A stretch of DNA of 64,000 nucleotides, taken from Desulfonatronum thiodismutans (GTDB taxonomy: Bacteria > Desulfobacterota > Desulfovibrionia > Desulfovibrionales > Desulfonatronaceae). The notes under the pieces were generated by a model that saw nothing but the letters and a program-made list of their open reading frames with translations, had not been told where the DNA came from and made no database searches. How positions within the stretch are numbered: the first letter of the stretch is position 1; each line of letters opens with the position of its first letter. Location of the stretch: contig NZ_JPIK01000018.1 of NCBI RefSeq assembly GCF_000717475.1, positions 132,374 to 196,373 of the forward strand, in the 5' to 3' direction. Of the stretch, positions 28,211-35,933 are shown one piece after another. A program made the position numbers and the translations under genes.

Positions 28211-28474
28211 ATGGTGGTGATACAAAAAGATTACGTGTCCATGTTGCTGTTAGGGGATTTGTTTTCTGAGAAACACAAGACGGAGGAGCGAATCGAGTTT
28301 TATAAGAAGAAATACAAAACGGATATCTCCTCATTTAAAAGTCAAGTTTTTGAGGGTGATGAAAATTTCGAGTATTATGACGACTATCTTGAATGGAAGG
28401 CTTATGTTAATTCCTTGAAAGATATAAACAGAAAAATCAATGAGATAAAAGATGGCAATTTTCAAATTGCTTGA
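28211..28474 (+). CDS. Small AT-rich protein, candidate antitoxin of the TumE-like gene
   Basis: Protein of 87 residues with a strong AAGGAGG six bases before the ATG. It is highly charged and probably all-helical (KTEERIEFYKKKYKTD, EYYDDYLEWKAYVNSLKDI, RKINEIKDG). No helix-turn-helix is obvious. It is visibly AT-rich against the GC-rich genes on both sides, as is the next gene, which it overlaps by 23 bases. An antitoxin role is inferred only from overlap with a toxin-family gene. Confidence 0.6.
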   Translation: MVVIQKDYVSMLLLGDLFSEKHKTEERIEFYKKKYKTDISSFKSQVFEGDENFEYYDDYLEWKAYVNSLKDINRKINEIKDGNFQIA

Positions 28475-28787
28475 TTCTCTTCAATTTATTTTTTCATACA
28501 CTGTTCTTGATTTCAAAACATGGCCAACGGGATCATATCTCAAAATGAGGATCGTTTTTAATGATCAAAGCGTTCTGCATGTTCGTGAATACAGTGATGA
28601 AAGAGAGCGAAATTATTCGTATCACTGGCAGGATGAACACGGAACGCTGATTGCTCGCTGGGATAACGCTCCGCATCATTCACATCTCACCTCATTTCCG
28701 CATCACCGGCATAAGGATAATCACGTAGAGGAAAGTTTTGAAATATCTCTCGAAGATGTGTTGAAACGTATCGAAATAAATATGTAG
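28452..28787 (+). CDS. TumE-like (DUF6516) toxin family protein
   Basis: Protein of 111 residues resembling the TumE/DUF6516 toxin family: a beta-rich start (YLKMRIVFNDQSVLHVREYSD), then YSYHWQDEHGTLIARWDNAPH, the characteristic His-rich FPHHRHKDN, and a terminal helix LEDVLKRIEI. The family is assigned to type II toxin-antitoxin systems, with a toxin mechanism I cannot state. It is AT-rich and inserted between two genes that otherwise form a functional pair, so horizontal arrival is likely. Confidence 0.7.
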   Translation: MAIFKLLDSLQFIFSYTVLDFKTWPTGSYLKMRIVFNDQSVLHVREYSDERERNYSYHWQDEHGTLIARWDNAPHHSHLTSFPHHRHKDNHVEESFEISLEDVLKRIEINM

Positions 28788-28879
28788 TTACTCAAGAGTC
28801 TATTGCATTATCTCCCCGACGTGAACCTCTTTTCCGAAGATCAAAGTATTTCAACAATCAGTCAACAACGGACACCACC

Positions 28880-30271
28880 ATGGAAATGCCCCCCGAAAAA
28901 CCGACTTCCTCCTTCGCGGAACGGATGACCCAGAAGGTCGGCCGCTTCGACGTCACCGGCAGGACCCTGCTGGTCCCGGACATGGCCCCCATCGGCTCCC
29001 GGCTGCTGGCCGCCAGCTTTCGGGCCTTCGGGGTTCCGGCCGTGGTCATGCCCACTTACACCCATTTGCACCTGGGCAAGGAGTTCACCTCCGGCAAGGA
29101 GTGCTTTCCCTGTCAGGTCACCCTGGGGGACATTCTCGGGTTCCTGGAGGAGGAGAAGAAGCGGTTGGGCGAGGCCTTCGACGTTACCCAGTACGTCTAC
29201 TTCATGCCCGAAGCCGACGGTCCCTGTCGCTTCGGGATGTACAACAAGATGCACCGCCTGGTTCTGGACCGCTTCCCGGAGTTCAAGGACATCCCCATTC
29301 TCTACATGTCCACGGCGGACGGCTACGCCTCCACGGGGGTCCTGCCCGGGGACAAGGCCAAGCTGTTTCGCCGCCTGGCCTACGTGGCCACGATCCTGGC
29401 CGACGTTCTGGACCGGATCACCTGGCGGGTACGGCCCTACGAGCGCGAACCCGGTTTAACCGACGCCTACATGGCCAAGGCCCTGGAAGAGATGATCGAA
29501 TTGATTGAGCGCCGCGGCGAGGCCCGGGACTTCAACGCCCTGTACGAGCTGCTGGGCAAAATCGCCGCCGGGGCCAAGGAGCTTATCGATCCGTCCAAGC
29601 CCCGCAAGCCGAAGATCGGCATTGTCGGCGAAATCTACCTGCGCACCCATCCGGATTCCAACCAGAACATCGTCGGCGAGCTGGAGCGCTTCGGCGCGGA
29701 GGTCGTGGATGCCTCCCTGGGCGAATGGGTGAACTACGTGACCTTTGAGCAACACCGGAACATTCGCAAGGACTGGCGGCAGGCCTGGAAGCGGATGGAC
29801 GTCGGGGCTCTGGTGGACGCCACTCGGAAGTGGGCGGACAGCCGGATCGAGATGGCCTGGCAGGGCTGGCGGCAGAATCAGGTTTACAAGAAGGCCCTGG
29901 AACACCTGGACATCCAGGGCGATCACGCCATCACCACGGTGGAGGACAAGCTGGACAACGACAGCCTGTTCACCTTCGACATCGGCACCGAGGCGGCCCT
30001 GAGCATCGGCGGGGCGCTGGAATACGTGCACGACAACTTCGACGGCGTGGTCAACGTCTTCCCCTTCACCTGCATGCCCAGCACCATCACCTCGGCCATC
30101 CTCAAGCCCCTGCTCCTGAAAATGAACGTCCCCTACCTGGACGCCTCCTACGACGGAGCCATCCAACCCAACCGCGAAGTGGCCATTCGAACCTTCATGT
30201 ACCAGGCCGCGCAGCATCAGGCGGCGCGGGGGGAGAAAACGGGCGCGGCTACCACAACACCTTCTCGATAA
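28880..30271 (+). CDS. 2-hydroxyacyl-CoA dehydratase-like (HgdB/DUF2229-related) protein
   Basis: Protein of 463 residues that probably works with the activase at 25171. It shows cysteine-containing blocks expected for an iron-sulfur dehydratase component: TSGKECFPCQVTLGDILGFL near residue 73, EADGPCRFGMYNKMHR near 113 and VVNVFPFTCMPSTITSAIL near 390. A central RKPKIGIVGEIYLRTHPDSNQNIV segment matches the hinge between the two Rossmann-like halves of this family. The natural acyl-CoA substrate is unknown; such pairs in sulfate reducers are widely conserved but uncharacterised. Confidence 0.8.
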   Translation: MEMPPEKPTSSFAERMTQKVGRFDVTGRTLLVPDMAPIGSRLLAASFRAFGVPAVVMPTYTHLHLGKEFTSGKECFPCQVTLGDILGFLEEEKKRLGEAFDVTQYVYFMPEADGPCRFGMYNKMHRLVLDRFPEFKDIPILYMSTADGYASTGVLPGDKAKLFRRLAYVATILADVLDRITWRVRPYEREPGLTDAYMAKALEEMIELIERRGEARDFNALYELLGKIAAGAKELIDPSKPRKPKIGIVGEIYLRTHPDSNQNIVGELERFGAEVVDASLGEWVNYVTFEQHRNIRKDWRQAWKRMDVGALVDATRKWADSRIEMAWQGWRQNQVYKKALEHLDIQGDHAITTVEDKLDNDSLFTFDIGTEAALSIGGALEYVHDNFDGVVNVFPFTCMPSTITSAILKPLLLKMNVPYLDASYDGAIQPNREVAIRTFMYQAAQHQAARGEKTGAATTTPSR

Positions 30272-30336
30272 AGACAAAATTGACAAGGTTAGTCTGGTGG
30301 ACTAATGGGGGGGCGTTCGCTCTGGGAGGTGACTCA

Positions 30337-30570
30337 ATGCTGATTGTCAACATCCATGAGGCCAAGACCAAGCTTTCCGCGTTGCTGGCGGACGTGGAAA
30401 AAACAGGGCAAACCGTGAGGATCTGCCGCAACGGCAAGGCCGTGGCCGACCTCGTACCGCACCGGCATCGGGATCGGACCCACCCCCATCCGATCATGGG
30501 AAGCCTGACCCTGGATTACGATCCCGTGGAGCCGTTGTCGCCCGACGAATGGCCGGAGCAGCAGCGGTGA
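30337..30570 (+). CDS. Phd/YefM-type antitoxin
   Basis: Antitoxin of 77 residues: MLIVNIHEAKTKLSALLADVE and VRICRNGKAVADLVPH are the classic Phd/YefM DNA-binding N-terminus, followed by a variable tail that would wrap the toxin. GGGAGGT precedes the ATG by six bases. It overlaps the PIN-domain toxin frame by four bases (GTGA). Such antitoxins repress their own operon. The toxin partner is frameshifted, so this antitoxin may now be an orphan. Confidence 0.9.
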   Translation: MLIVNIHEAKTKLSALLADVEKTGQTVRICRNGKAVADLVPHRHRDRTHPHPIMGSLTLDYDPVEPLSPDEWPEQQR

Positions 30571-30943
30571 TCCTGGATACCTGCGCCCTGCTTTGGTTGG
30601 CTCAGGGGGAGGCAAGCTGTCCGCATCCGCCCTGAAACGAATTCAGGCCGAGCCCGTCGTGCATGTCAGCGCGATTTCCGGGTTCGAGATCGGGATCAAG
30701 CAACGCAAGGGCAAGCTGACCCTGCCGGCCTCCCTGGATACGTGGTTTGCGGCGATTATCGACCACCACGACCTGAGCGTTTTACCCCTTGGCCTGGAAG
30801 CGTGCATCCGGGCCACTGAACTCCCTCAGATCCACAATGACCCCTGCGACAGAATGATTATCGCGACGGCACTCATGGGCCGTCGCTCCGTGGTCACCCA
30901 CGACTCCGTTTTCAAGGAATACGGTGTCGATGTCGTCATGTAG
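30567..30943 (+). pseudogene. vapC: VapC-type PIN-domain toxin with a one-base frameshift
   Basis: The first frame (GTG at 30567) reads VILDTCALLWLAQG, the metal-binding N-terminus of a PIN RNase, then stops at 30636-30638. The -1 frame continues with GKLSASALKRI, SAISGFEIGIKQRKGKL, NDPCDRMIIATAL and THDSVFKEYG, carrying the remaining acidic residues. The switch falls at a five-G run, 30605-30609; one more G would restore a ~126-residue VapC. All four acidic sites survive across the two frames. This is a recent null mutation, a phase-variable tract, or an assembly error. Confidence 0.85.
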
Positions 30944-31006
30944 TCTGATGTGACGTTGAACATGGCGCGCAACGTGGGACGAGAAGAGCAGGGAAATGGT
31001 ACAAAC

Positions 31007-31711
31007 ATGCTTTATGAAGCCCGCGATGCACTCCGAAAGTTCTCCAGCGAAGCGGACGCGAGGCATCTGCAACGGTTCTTCAAGACCGGTCCCGGCGAGT
31101 ACGGGGAAGGGGATCGGTTCATCGGGGTCCGGGTTCCCGCGACCCGCAAGGTCGCCCGGATGTTCCGGGCCATGCCCCCGGCCGACGCGCAAACCCTCCT
31201 GACCTCGGAAATCCATGAGGAGCGCCTCCTGGCCCTGCTCATCCTGATCGGCCATTATCAACGCGGAACCGCCGACCAGAAACAGGAAATCTTCGACCTG
31301 TATCTCGCCAATACCCGCCACATCAATAACTGGGACCTCGTCGACGTCTCAGCCGAACACGTGGTCGGCGCCCACCTCTGGGACAAAAATCGCGATCCTC
31401 TCATCAATCTGGCCCGCTCCGCCGACCTCTGGGAACGGCGCATCGCGGTCATGGCCACCTTTCACTTCATCAAGAAGCACCAATTCGACGACACGTTGAA
31501 GATCGCCGAAATGCTCCTTTCCGACGCCCACGACCTGATCCACAAGGCCGTGGGCTGGATGCTAAGGGAAATCGGCAAGCGGGATTCGGAAGTAGAAGAG
31601 GAGTTCCTGCGACGTCACCACCAGCACATGCCCAGAACCATGCTCCGCTACGCTATCGAGAAATTTTCCGAGGATAAACGTCGCTGGTATTTGCTGAAGG
31701 GGCGGAAGTGA
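31007..31711 (+). CDS. alkD: AlkD-type DNA alkylation repair glycosylase
   Basis: HEAT-like-repeat DNA glycosylase that removes bulky or cationic alkylated purines; 234 residues from this start. Family blocks: FFKTGPGEYGEGDRFIGVRVPATRKVAR near residue 24, with the 'GVR/P' turn, NNWDLVDVSAEHVVGAHL near 109, which contains the DNA-facing Trp and Asp, RIAVMATFHFIKK near 146 and AVGWMLREIGKRD near 182. In-frame starts at 30950 and 30962 would add up to 19 residues. It borders the disrupted TA locus. Confidence 0.88.
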   Translation: MLYEARDALRKFSSEADARHLQRFFKTGPGEYGEGDRFIGVRVPATRKVARMFRAMPPADAQTLLTSEIHEERLLALLILIGHYQRGTADQKQEIFDLYLANTRHINNWDLVDVSAEHVVGAHLWDKNRDPLINLARSADLWERRIAVMATFHFIKKHQFDDTLKIAEMLLSDAHDLIHKAVGWMLREIGKRDSEVEEEFLRRHHQHMPRTMLRYAIEKFSEDKRRWYLLKGRK

Positions 31712-32217
31712 TGGCAGATTTTGACCGCATCGTCACTTGAATCGCGCATCGCATTGAGTAAAATTACTCAACATGACGCGCAAAACGCAGAATGTCTGCC
31801 AACGCCCCAAGGCTGCCCTGGTGCAGCAGATCATCGAAGGCATGGAACGGTCGGCGCGCATCTGATCATCGCCGCGCAGCGCGGCGATGGTGCTTTGGGC
31901 AGCGGGGTTCCTCTGGGTCATTAAAGGTGAGACAGTCGCTTGAACGGTGCGCGAACCAAGAGCAAACTTGCCCCCGTGCCACGGCAGGAATCGCCTCCAT
32001 CTGGAATCTCCCGTCTTCCGGATAACCTTCTTTTTTACATGATATGCGGAAGAAGGTAAAAAATGGTTGCGACAATCATATCAATCGTTTTATCTGAATT
32101 GTCAGTTGGTTAATTGGAAGTTGAGGTCCTCGGTGAACCGGATTCAACGATTTCTGGAAAACCACGGGTAGCCCCCAGCACCTGAATCTTGGGGTTATCC
32201 GGAAACTGTAGAATCAC
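31712..32217. other. Gene-poor stretch upstream of the cassette
   Basis: About 500 bases without a convincing gene. It holds a near-perfect inverted repeat TTGAGTAA/TTACTCAA (31754-31771) touching an ATG at 31773 that opens only a 30-codon frame, a GC-rich palindrome at 31867-31889 (CATCGCCGC arms), and AT-rich sequence from about 32020. The 30-codon frame looks like the truncated start of a lost gene with its operator, but I cannot name it. Confidence 0.5.
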
Positions 32218-32271
32218 TTGTTATGTGGTTCAGCGAGTCGATGCAATCTGAAAGTTAAGAAAGGGATAGTG

Positions 32272-33969
32272 ATGACTGATTTAAAAGTAGTGTCAGAAAA
32301 AGAAGAATTGGAGCCAATTAAGCCCAAGGCGACATTAGCAGAAATCACTTTCTCTGGTGGAGATAAAGTTGAGCTTAGTGAAAACGAAAAGGTAATACTG
32401 GTAGGCCCGAACAATAGCGGAAAATCTCAATCGTTGAGAGAAGTAGTACAAATCTGCCAATCCGGCAATGCGGAGCAGTGTCTGGTTGTTAAGGATTTAA
32501 AGCTCAATAAAAATGGTAGCTCTAAAGAGCTTCTTGAGTACCTTAATAAAAACGCAGATTTAATTAATGAGCAATTTCAGGTGTCCGACTACTTAATACA
32601 CAGGTCACACGTTCGCTTCTGGGATAACAATCCGTACCTAATTAATGGTCTGCATGCTGGTAGTATAAAAAATATTGCTGCTAATGATCGACTAAATATT
32701 TGCAATCAGCAAAATAGCCTTTCGCCAGGTCAACATAAAACGAAGCCGCAGCATGTTCTTTATGATGACGAAGAACTGATGAAGCGGGTCAGTGACCTAT
32801 TTAGAAAGGCTTTCTCAAGAGATTTGATGTTTGATTTTCGTGGTGGTAGTAAGCTTCCAATCCACGTAGGGCAGATCCCGAATGACGAAAACATAGTGGA
32901 TCGCGTAGGAAATGATTATGTATCAAAAGTTCGTGGAAACCCTCTTTTAGATAAGCAAGGCGACGGCATAAAGAGTTATGCTGGAATTCTATTTGAGACA
33001 GTTGCTTCAGAGAGAGATATTACCCTTCTGGATGAGCCGGAAGCATTCTTGCATCCTCCTCAAATGAGAAAGCTGGGAGAGACATTATCATCTGAAGTTA
33101 AGGGGCAATTAATTGTTGCAACACATAGCAGTGATATTCTCCGGGGGTTCTTAGAAGGAACCAAAGGTAGAGTTCGAATATTAAGAATTCAACGAGAAGG
33201 TGATATTAATGTTGTATACGAAGCTGCATCTGAGACTATAAAAGAGCTTTGGGAAAAGCCAGAGTTGAGATATTCCAATGCTCTAGAGGGTATATTTCAT
33301 GAGCAAACAATTATATGTGAAGATGATAGTGATTGCCGTCTAATTAATTCTGCTGCTGATTACATTAATAGCAACAGCGCAGCTCCTTTCAAAGATACCT
33401 CATATGTACCCACCGGCGGCAAACATGGGATACCTAAAGTAGCCGACGTATTAAGAAAGATAGGTGTTCCAATCAAAGCCGTTTTCGATATAGATTTCTT
33501 ATCTGAGCGAGATTTAGTCAAGAACACTGTTTCAGCGTTTGGTGGAAACTGGATTGATATCGAAGTTTTGTGGGAAAGAGTCGACTCTGCTGTAAGAGGT
33601 GGAATTAAGCCAAAATCAGTAGAAACCATAAAGTCCGAAATAATCCAAACGTTGCAGAATGCAGGCAATGAAAAATTACCGAAAGGCGATATAACAGCAC
33701 TGATGAAGCAAGGCACTGCTTGGAATGAGGTTAAAAAATTTGGTGAAATTGCGATTCCTAATGGTCAAGCGCAAACGGACTACAAAGCTCTCAAGTCTGC
33801 TTTAGAGAATTTAGGTATATTTGTCATACCAGTGGGAGAAATAGAAAAATTCTGTCCGGAAATTGGGTCACATGGTCCTAAGTTCGTTACCAAGCTGCTA
33901 ACTGATATACCCTTGTTGGATTCACGTCTAGCCGATTTAAGAGACTTCGTTGCGCACATACATAGATGA
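32272..33969 (+). CDS. OLD-like AAA ATPase with TOPRIM-type nuclease domain
   Basis: Protein of 565 residues. ATPase domain: Walker A GPNNSGKS at residues 45-52, Walker B DITLLDEPEAFLHPPQM near 250, and a switch block IVATHSSDILRGFLEG near 282, all typical of ABC-type AAA proteins of the OLD/RecF group. The C-terminal part has a TOPRIM-like pattern: an acidic cluster in TIICEDDSDCRL near 347 and FDIDFLSERDL near 404. Such proteins (OLD, GajA relatives) often act in phage defence, usually as DNA nucleases. No UvrD-like GajB gene adjoins it. The gene is visibly AT-rich, signalling transfer. The role is inferred. Confidence 0.8.
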   Translation: MTDLKVVSEKEELEPIKPKATLAEITFSGGDKVELSENEKVILVGPNNSGKSQSLREVVQICQSGNAEQCLVVKDLKLNKNGSSKELLEYLNKNADLINEQFQVSDYLIHRSHVRFWDNNPYLINGLHAGSIKNIAANDRLNICNQQNSLSPGQHKTKPQHVLYDDEELMKRVSDLFRKAFSRDLMFDFRGGSKLPIHVGQIPNDENIVDRVGNDYVSKVRGNPLLDKQGDGIKSYAGILFETVASERDITLLDEPEAFLHPPQMRKLGETLSSEVKGQLIVATHSSDILRGFLEGTKGRVRILRIQREGDINVVYEAASETIKELWEKPELRYSNALEGIFHEQTIICEDDSDCRLINSAADYINSNSAAPFKDTSYVPTGGKHGIPKVADVLRKIGVPIKAVFDIDFLSERDLVKNTVSAFGGNWIDIEVLWERVDSAVRGGIKPKSVETIKSEIIQTLQNAGNEKLPKGDITALMKQGTAWNEVKKFGEIAIPNGQAQTDYKALKSALENLGIFVIPVGEIEKFCPEIGSHGPKFVTKLLTDIPLLDSRLADLRDFVAHIHR

Positions 33970-33974
33970 AAAAT

Positions 33975-34020
33975 CACATAACAAAGCATTGCAGCGGACA
34001 AGCCGCTGAATGCGGCGTAG
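33975..34020. other. attC-like recombination site
   Basis: CACATAACAA serves as R''. It is followed by GCATTGCAGCGG (33986-33997), a five-base ACAAG, and CCGCTGAATGC (34003-34013). The two arms pair except for one unpaired base, the extrahelical-base asymmetry of integron attC sites. The 3' end reads GGCGTAGG where GGCGTTAGG would be canonical, so R' seems to have lost one T. An integron integrase might no longer cut it efficiently. Confidence 0.5.
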
Positions 34021-34082
34021 GCCAGCGGGCGGCGGAAGGTTTCGGTGTTGAAGGCGTATGAGTGACAAAGGAGGGCGGCGAA

Positions 34083-34316
34083 ATGAAAAATGACCTGATC
34101 CACGCCATGACCGAGAGCTTCGAGGGCCACGCTTAAGAGACGGATAACGGCGTGGAGTGCTGGCTGGCCCGTGACCTGCAACATCTCTTGTGCTACGGCA
34201 AATGGGACAATTTCCAGAGCGTGATCTCCAAGGCCAAGACCGCCTGCGAGATATCCGGTCATGCCATCGGGGACCATTTTGCCGAAGTCGGGAAAATGGT
34301 TGATCTGGGTTCAGGA
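34083..34316 (+). pseudogene. dinD: dinD remnant (DNA-damage-inducible protein D)
   Basis: GGAGGG precedes an ATG opening MKNDLIHAMTESFEGHA, then TAA (34134-34136), then ETDNGVECWLARDLQHLLCYGKWDNF and VISKAKTACEISGHAIGDHFAEVGKMV in the same frame. This is the N-terminal third of DinD (usual length about 280 residues). The stop most simply arises from a CAG/CAA codon. The frame dissolves after residue ~75, and the rest of the gene is absent. Confidence 0.85.
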
Positions 34317-34371
34317 AGTCCCGGACAGGCTGCTTGGTGACGTATTGGTTTATACACCGATCACCGCGCAC

Positions 34372-34440
34372 TCGGAAAAGCTCGACGCCATCCTGGCCGT
34401 AGGCTGCCGGGTGCGTTCGCCGCGTGGCGTCCAGTTCCGT
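34372..34440 (+). pseudogene. Fragment of a RhuM-family gene
   Basis: A 23-codon stretch reading SEKLDAILAVGCRVRSPRG then VQFR matches the most conserved block of RhuM/virulence-type proteins (LDxIxxVGYRVxSxRGxxFR). It has no start codon of its own and runs into unrelated sequence before the LysE gene. With the dinD relic 56 bases upstream it marks a decayed accessory segment. Confidence 0.65.
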
Positions 34441-34468
34441 GCTCAGCGAGTCAAGGAGACCACTTCAC

Positions 34469-35083
34469 ATGTTCACCCCTGAATTCCTCATCACATCATT
34501 GATCGTCATCCTCATTCCCGGAACCGGCGTCGTGTTCACGGTCTCCACGGGGCTTGCGCGCGGGTGCCGGGCGAGTTTCTTTGCTTCGGTAGGCTGCACT
34601 CTGGGCATCGTGCCCCACTTGCTGGCCACCGTGTTCGGTCTGGCCGCGGTCATGCATACCAGTGCGCTGGCGTTCCAACTGCTCAAGTACGCCGGAGTCG
34701 CCTACTTGCTGTACCTTGCCGTGGCCACATGGCGCGACCGCTCGGACCTGGCCGCGCAGCCCCTTGGAGCAAGGTGCGGATCGCTGGGTTTGGTCGTCAA
34801 GGCGTTTCTCCTGAACATCCTCAACCCCAAGCTGACCATCTTCTTTTTGGCGTTCCTGCCTCAGTTCATCAACGCCAGCGCGGGCGCGCCCCTGTTGCAG
34901 CTGCTCGGCCTCAGCGCCGTGTTCATGGCAATGACCTTCGTGGTTTTTGTCGTGTATGGATTGCTGGCTCACCTGTTCCGCCGCGCGGTCATCGAATCGC
35001 CGCGCGTTCAGGCTTGGCTGCGTCGGGGTTTCGCGGCGGCGTTCGCCGGGCTGGGAGCGCAGTTGGCGGTGTCCGAGCGGTGA
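34469..35083 (+). CDS. LysE/RhtB-family amino-acid exporter
   Basis: Inner-membrane exporter of 204 residues with about six hydrophobic segments. Diagnostic LysE/RhtB features: the N-terminal PGTGVVFTVSTGLARGCRAS with the conserved glycine-rich loop near residue 18, LLKYAGVAYLLYLAVATWR near 70, and FLLNILNPKLTIFFLAFLPQF near 110 (the NPK motif). AAGGAG lies ten bases before the ATG. The substrate is unknown; homoserine, threonine and lysine exporters share this layout. The upstream sequence is pseudogene debris, so its promoter may be recent. Confidence 0.9.
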   Translation: MFTPEFLITSLIVILIPGTGVVFTVSTGLARGCRASFFASVGCTLGIVPHLLATVFGLAAVMHTSALAFQLLKYAGVAYLLYLAVATWRDRSDLAAQPLGARCGSLGLVVKAFLLNILNPKLTIFFLAFLPQFINASAGAPLLQLLGLSAVFMAMTFVVFVVYGLLAHLFRRAVIESPRVQAWLRRGFAAAFAGLGAQLAVSER

Positions 35084-35128
35084 GGTTTGTGCCCTCGATA
35101 ACCCGTGCAAGCTGAAAGGAGCCTCGTA

Positions 35129-35923
35129 TTGACCGAGCGCATCAACAAGGAACAGGCCGCGGTTTACGACCGGTGGCATGAGACCGAGACCGGGACCTTT
35201 GCCCTGGCCCAGGAGAAACGGCTGTTGCAGCATTTCATGGCGCCCTGGACCAGGAGACAGCAGAAGCTGTTGGAGGTGGGGTGCGGGCCGGGGCGGTTTT
35301 TGCAGTTTTTCTGGGAGAGCGGGTTCGACGTCTCCGGGCTGGATGCTTCCCCGGCCATGCTGGAGCTGGCTCGGGAGCGACTGGGGAACCGGGCCGAGCT
35401 GCATCTGGGGCAGGCGGAGCATTTGCCGTTTCAGGACAAGGAATTCGACGTGGTGGCCCTGCTGACCTTGCTGGAATTCTGCCCAGACCCGGAACCGGTG
35501 CTGCAAGAGGCCCTGCGCGTGGCCCGGAAGGCCGTCCTGGTCACCTTTCTGAACAAGCACTCCCTGTACGCCCTGGCCCGGCGCAGCGGACTGCGGCGGA
35601 AAAGGAACGGCTTTCTCCGCAATGCCCGCTGGTTTTCCTGGTGGGAAATCAGCGCCCTGCTTCGGAAACAGGCCGGACCGCGGCCCATGATTTCGCAATC
35701 CGTGCTCATCGGCCCGCAGCGGACCTGGTCGGCCAAATCGTGCTGGCGCAAGCTGAATTGCCGGCTCTGGCCGCCTTTTGTCGGCGCGTATGCCGGGGTG
35801 CGGTATGACCTGGTGGGTGATGCGCCGTTGACTCCGATCATGGCCTGGAAGGAAAAGGCCAAGCTGCGGCCCATGGAGCAGCCGGCGTCCTCGGGCGCGA
35901 ACCGGAGCGGGGAGAACGGGTAA
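35129..35923 (+). CDS. SAM-dependent methyltransferase
   Basis: Methyltransferase of 264 residues. Motif I KLLEVGCGPGRFLQFF lies near residue 47, LDASPAMLELARERLGN near 70, DKEFDVVALLTLLEFCPDPEPVLQEALRV near 105. A basic C-terminal half contains RKRNGFLRNARWFSWWEISALLRK. The TTG start is chosen because AAAGGAG lies seven bases upstream; a GTG 24 bases further upstream would place that site inside the gene. Substrate unknown. It converges on the helicase gene, ten bases away. Confidence 0.85.
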   Translation: MTERINKEQAAVYDRWHETETGTFALAQEKRLLQHFMAPWTRRQQKLLEVGCGPGRFLQFFWESGFDVSGLDASPAMLELARERLGNRAELHLGQAEHLPFQDKEFDVVALLTLLEFCPDPEPVLQEALRVARKAVLVTFLNKHSLYALARRSGLRRKRNGFLRNARWFSWWEISALLRKQAGPRPMISQSVLIGPQRTWSAKSCWRKLNCRLWPPFVGAYAGVRYDLVGDAPLTPIMAWKEKAKLRPMEQPASSGANRSGENG

Positions 35924-35933
35924 GCTTCCCGCC

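Larger units (their letters stand above)
32218..34020 (+). mobile_element. Candidate integron-type gene cassette (single gene)
   Basis: The AT-rich ATPase gene is bounded by TTGTTATGTG (32218-32227) and its exact inverse CACATAACAA (33975-33984). That is the relation expected between a cassette's first bases (after G/TTATGTG) and the R'' inverse core site of its own attC. R'' lies six bases after the stop codon and is followed by an attC-like hairpin. The start codon is 51 bases from the cassette edge, with little room for a promoter, as in integron cassettes. No integrase gene or second cassette is visible in the window. Confidence 0.55.

Noticed and set aside
31773..31865. A 30-codon frame as a real small gene.
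   Set aside because: It has a palindrome upstream but no clear ribosome-binding site, and no family resemblance; kept only as an observation.
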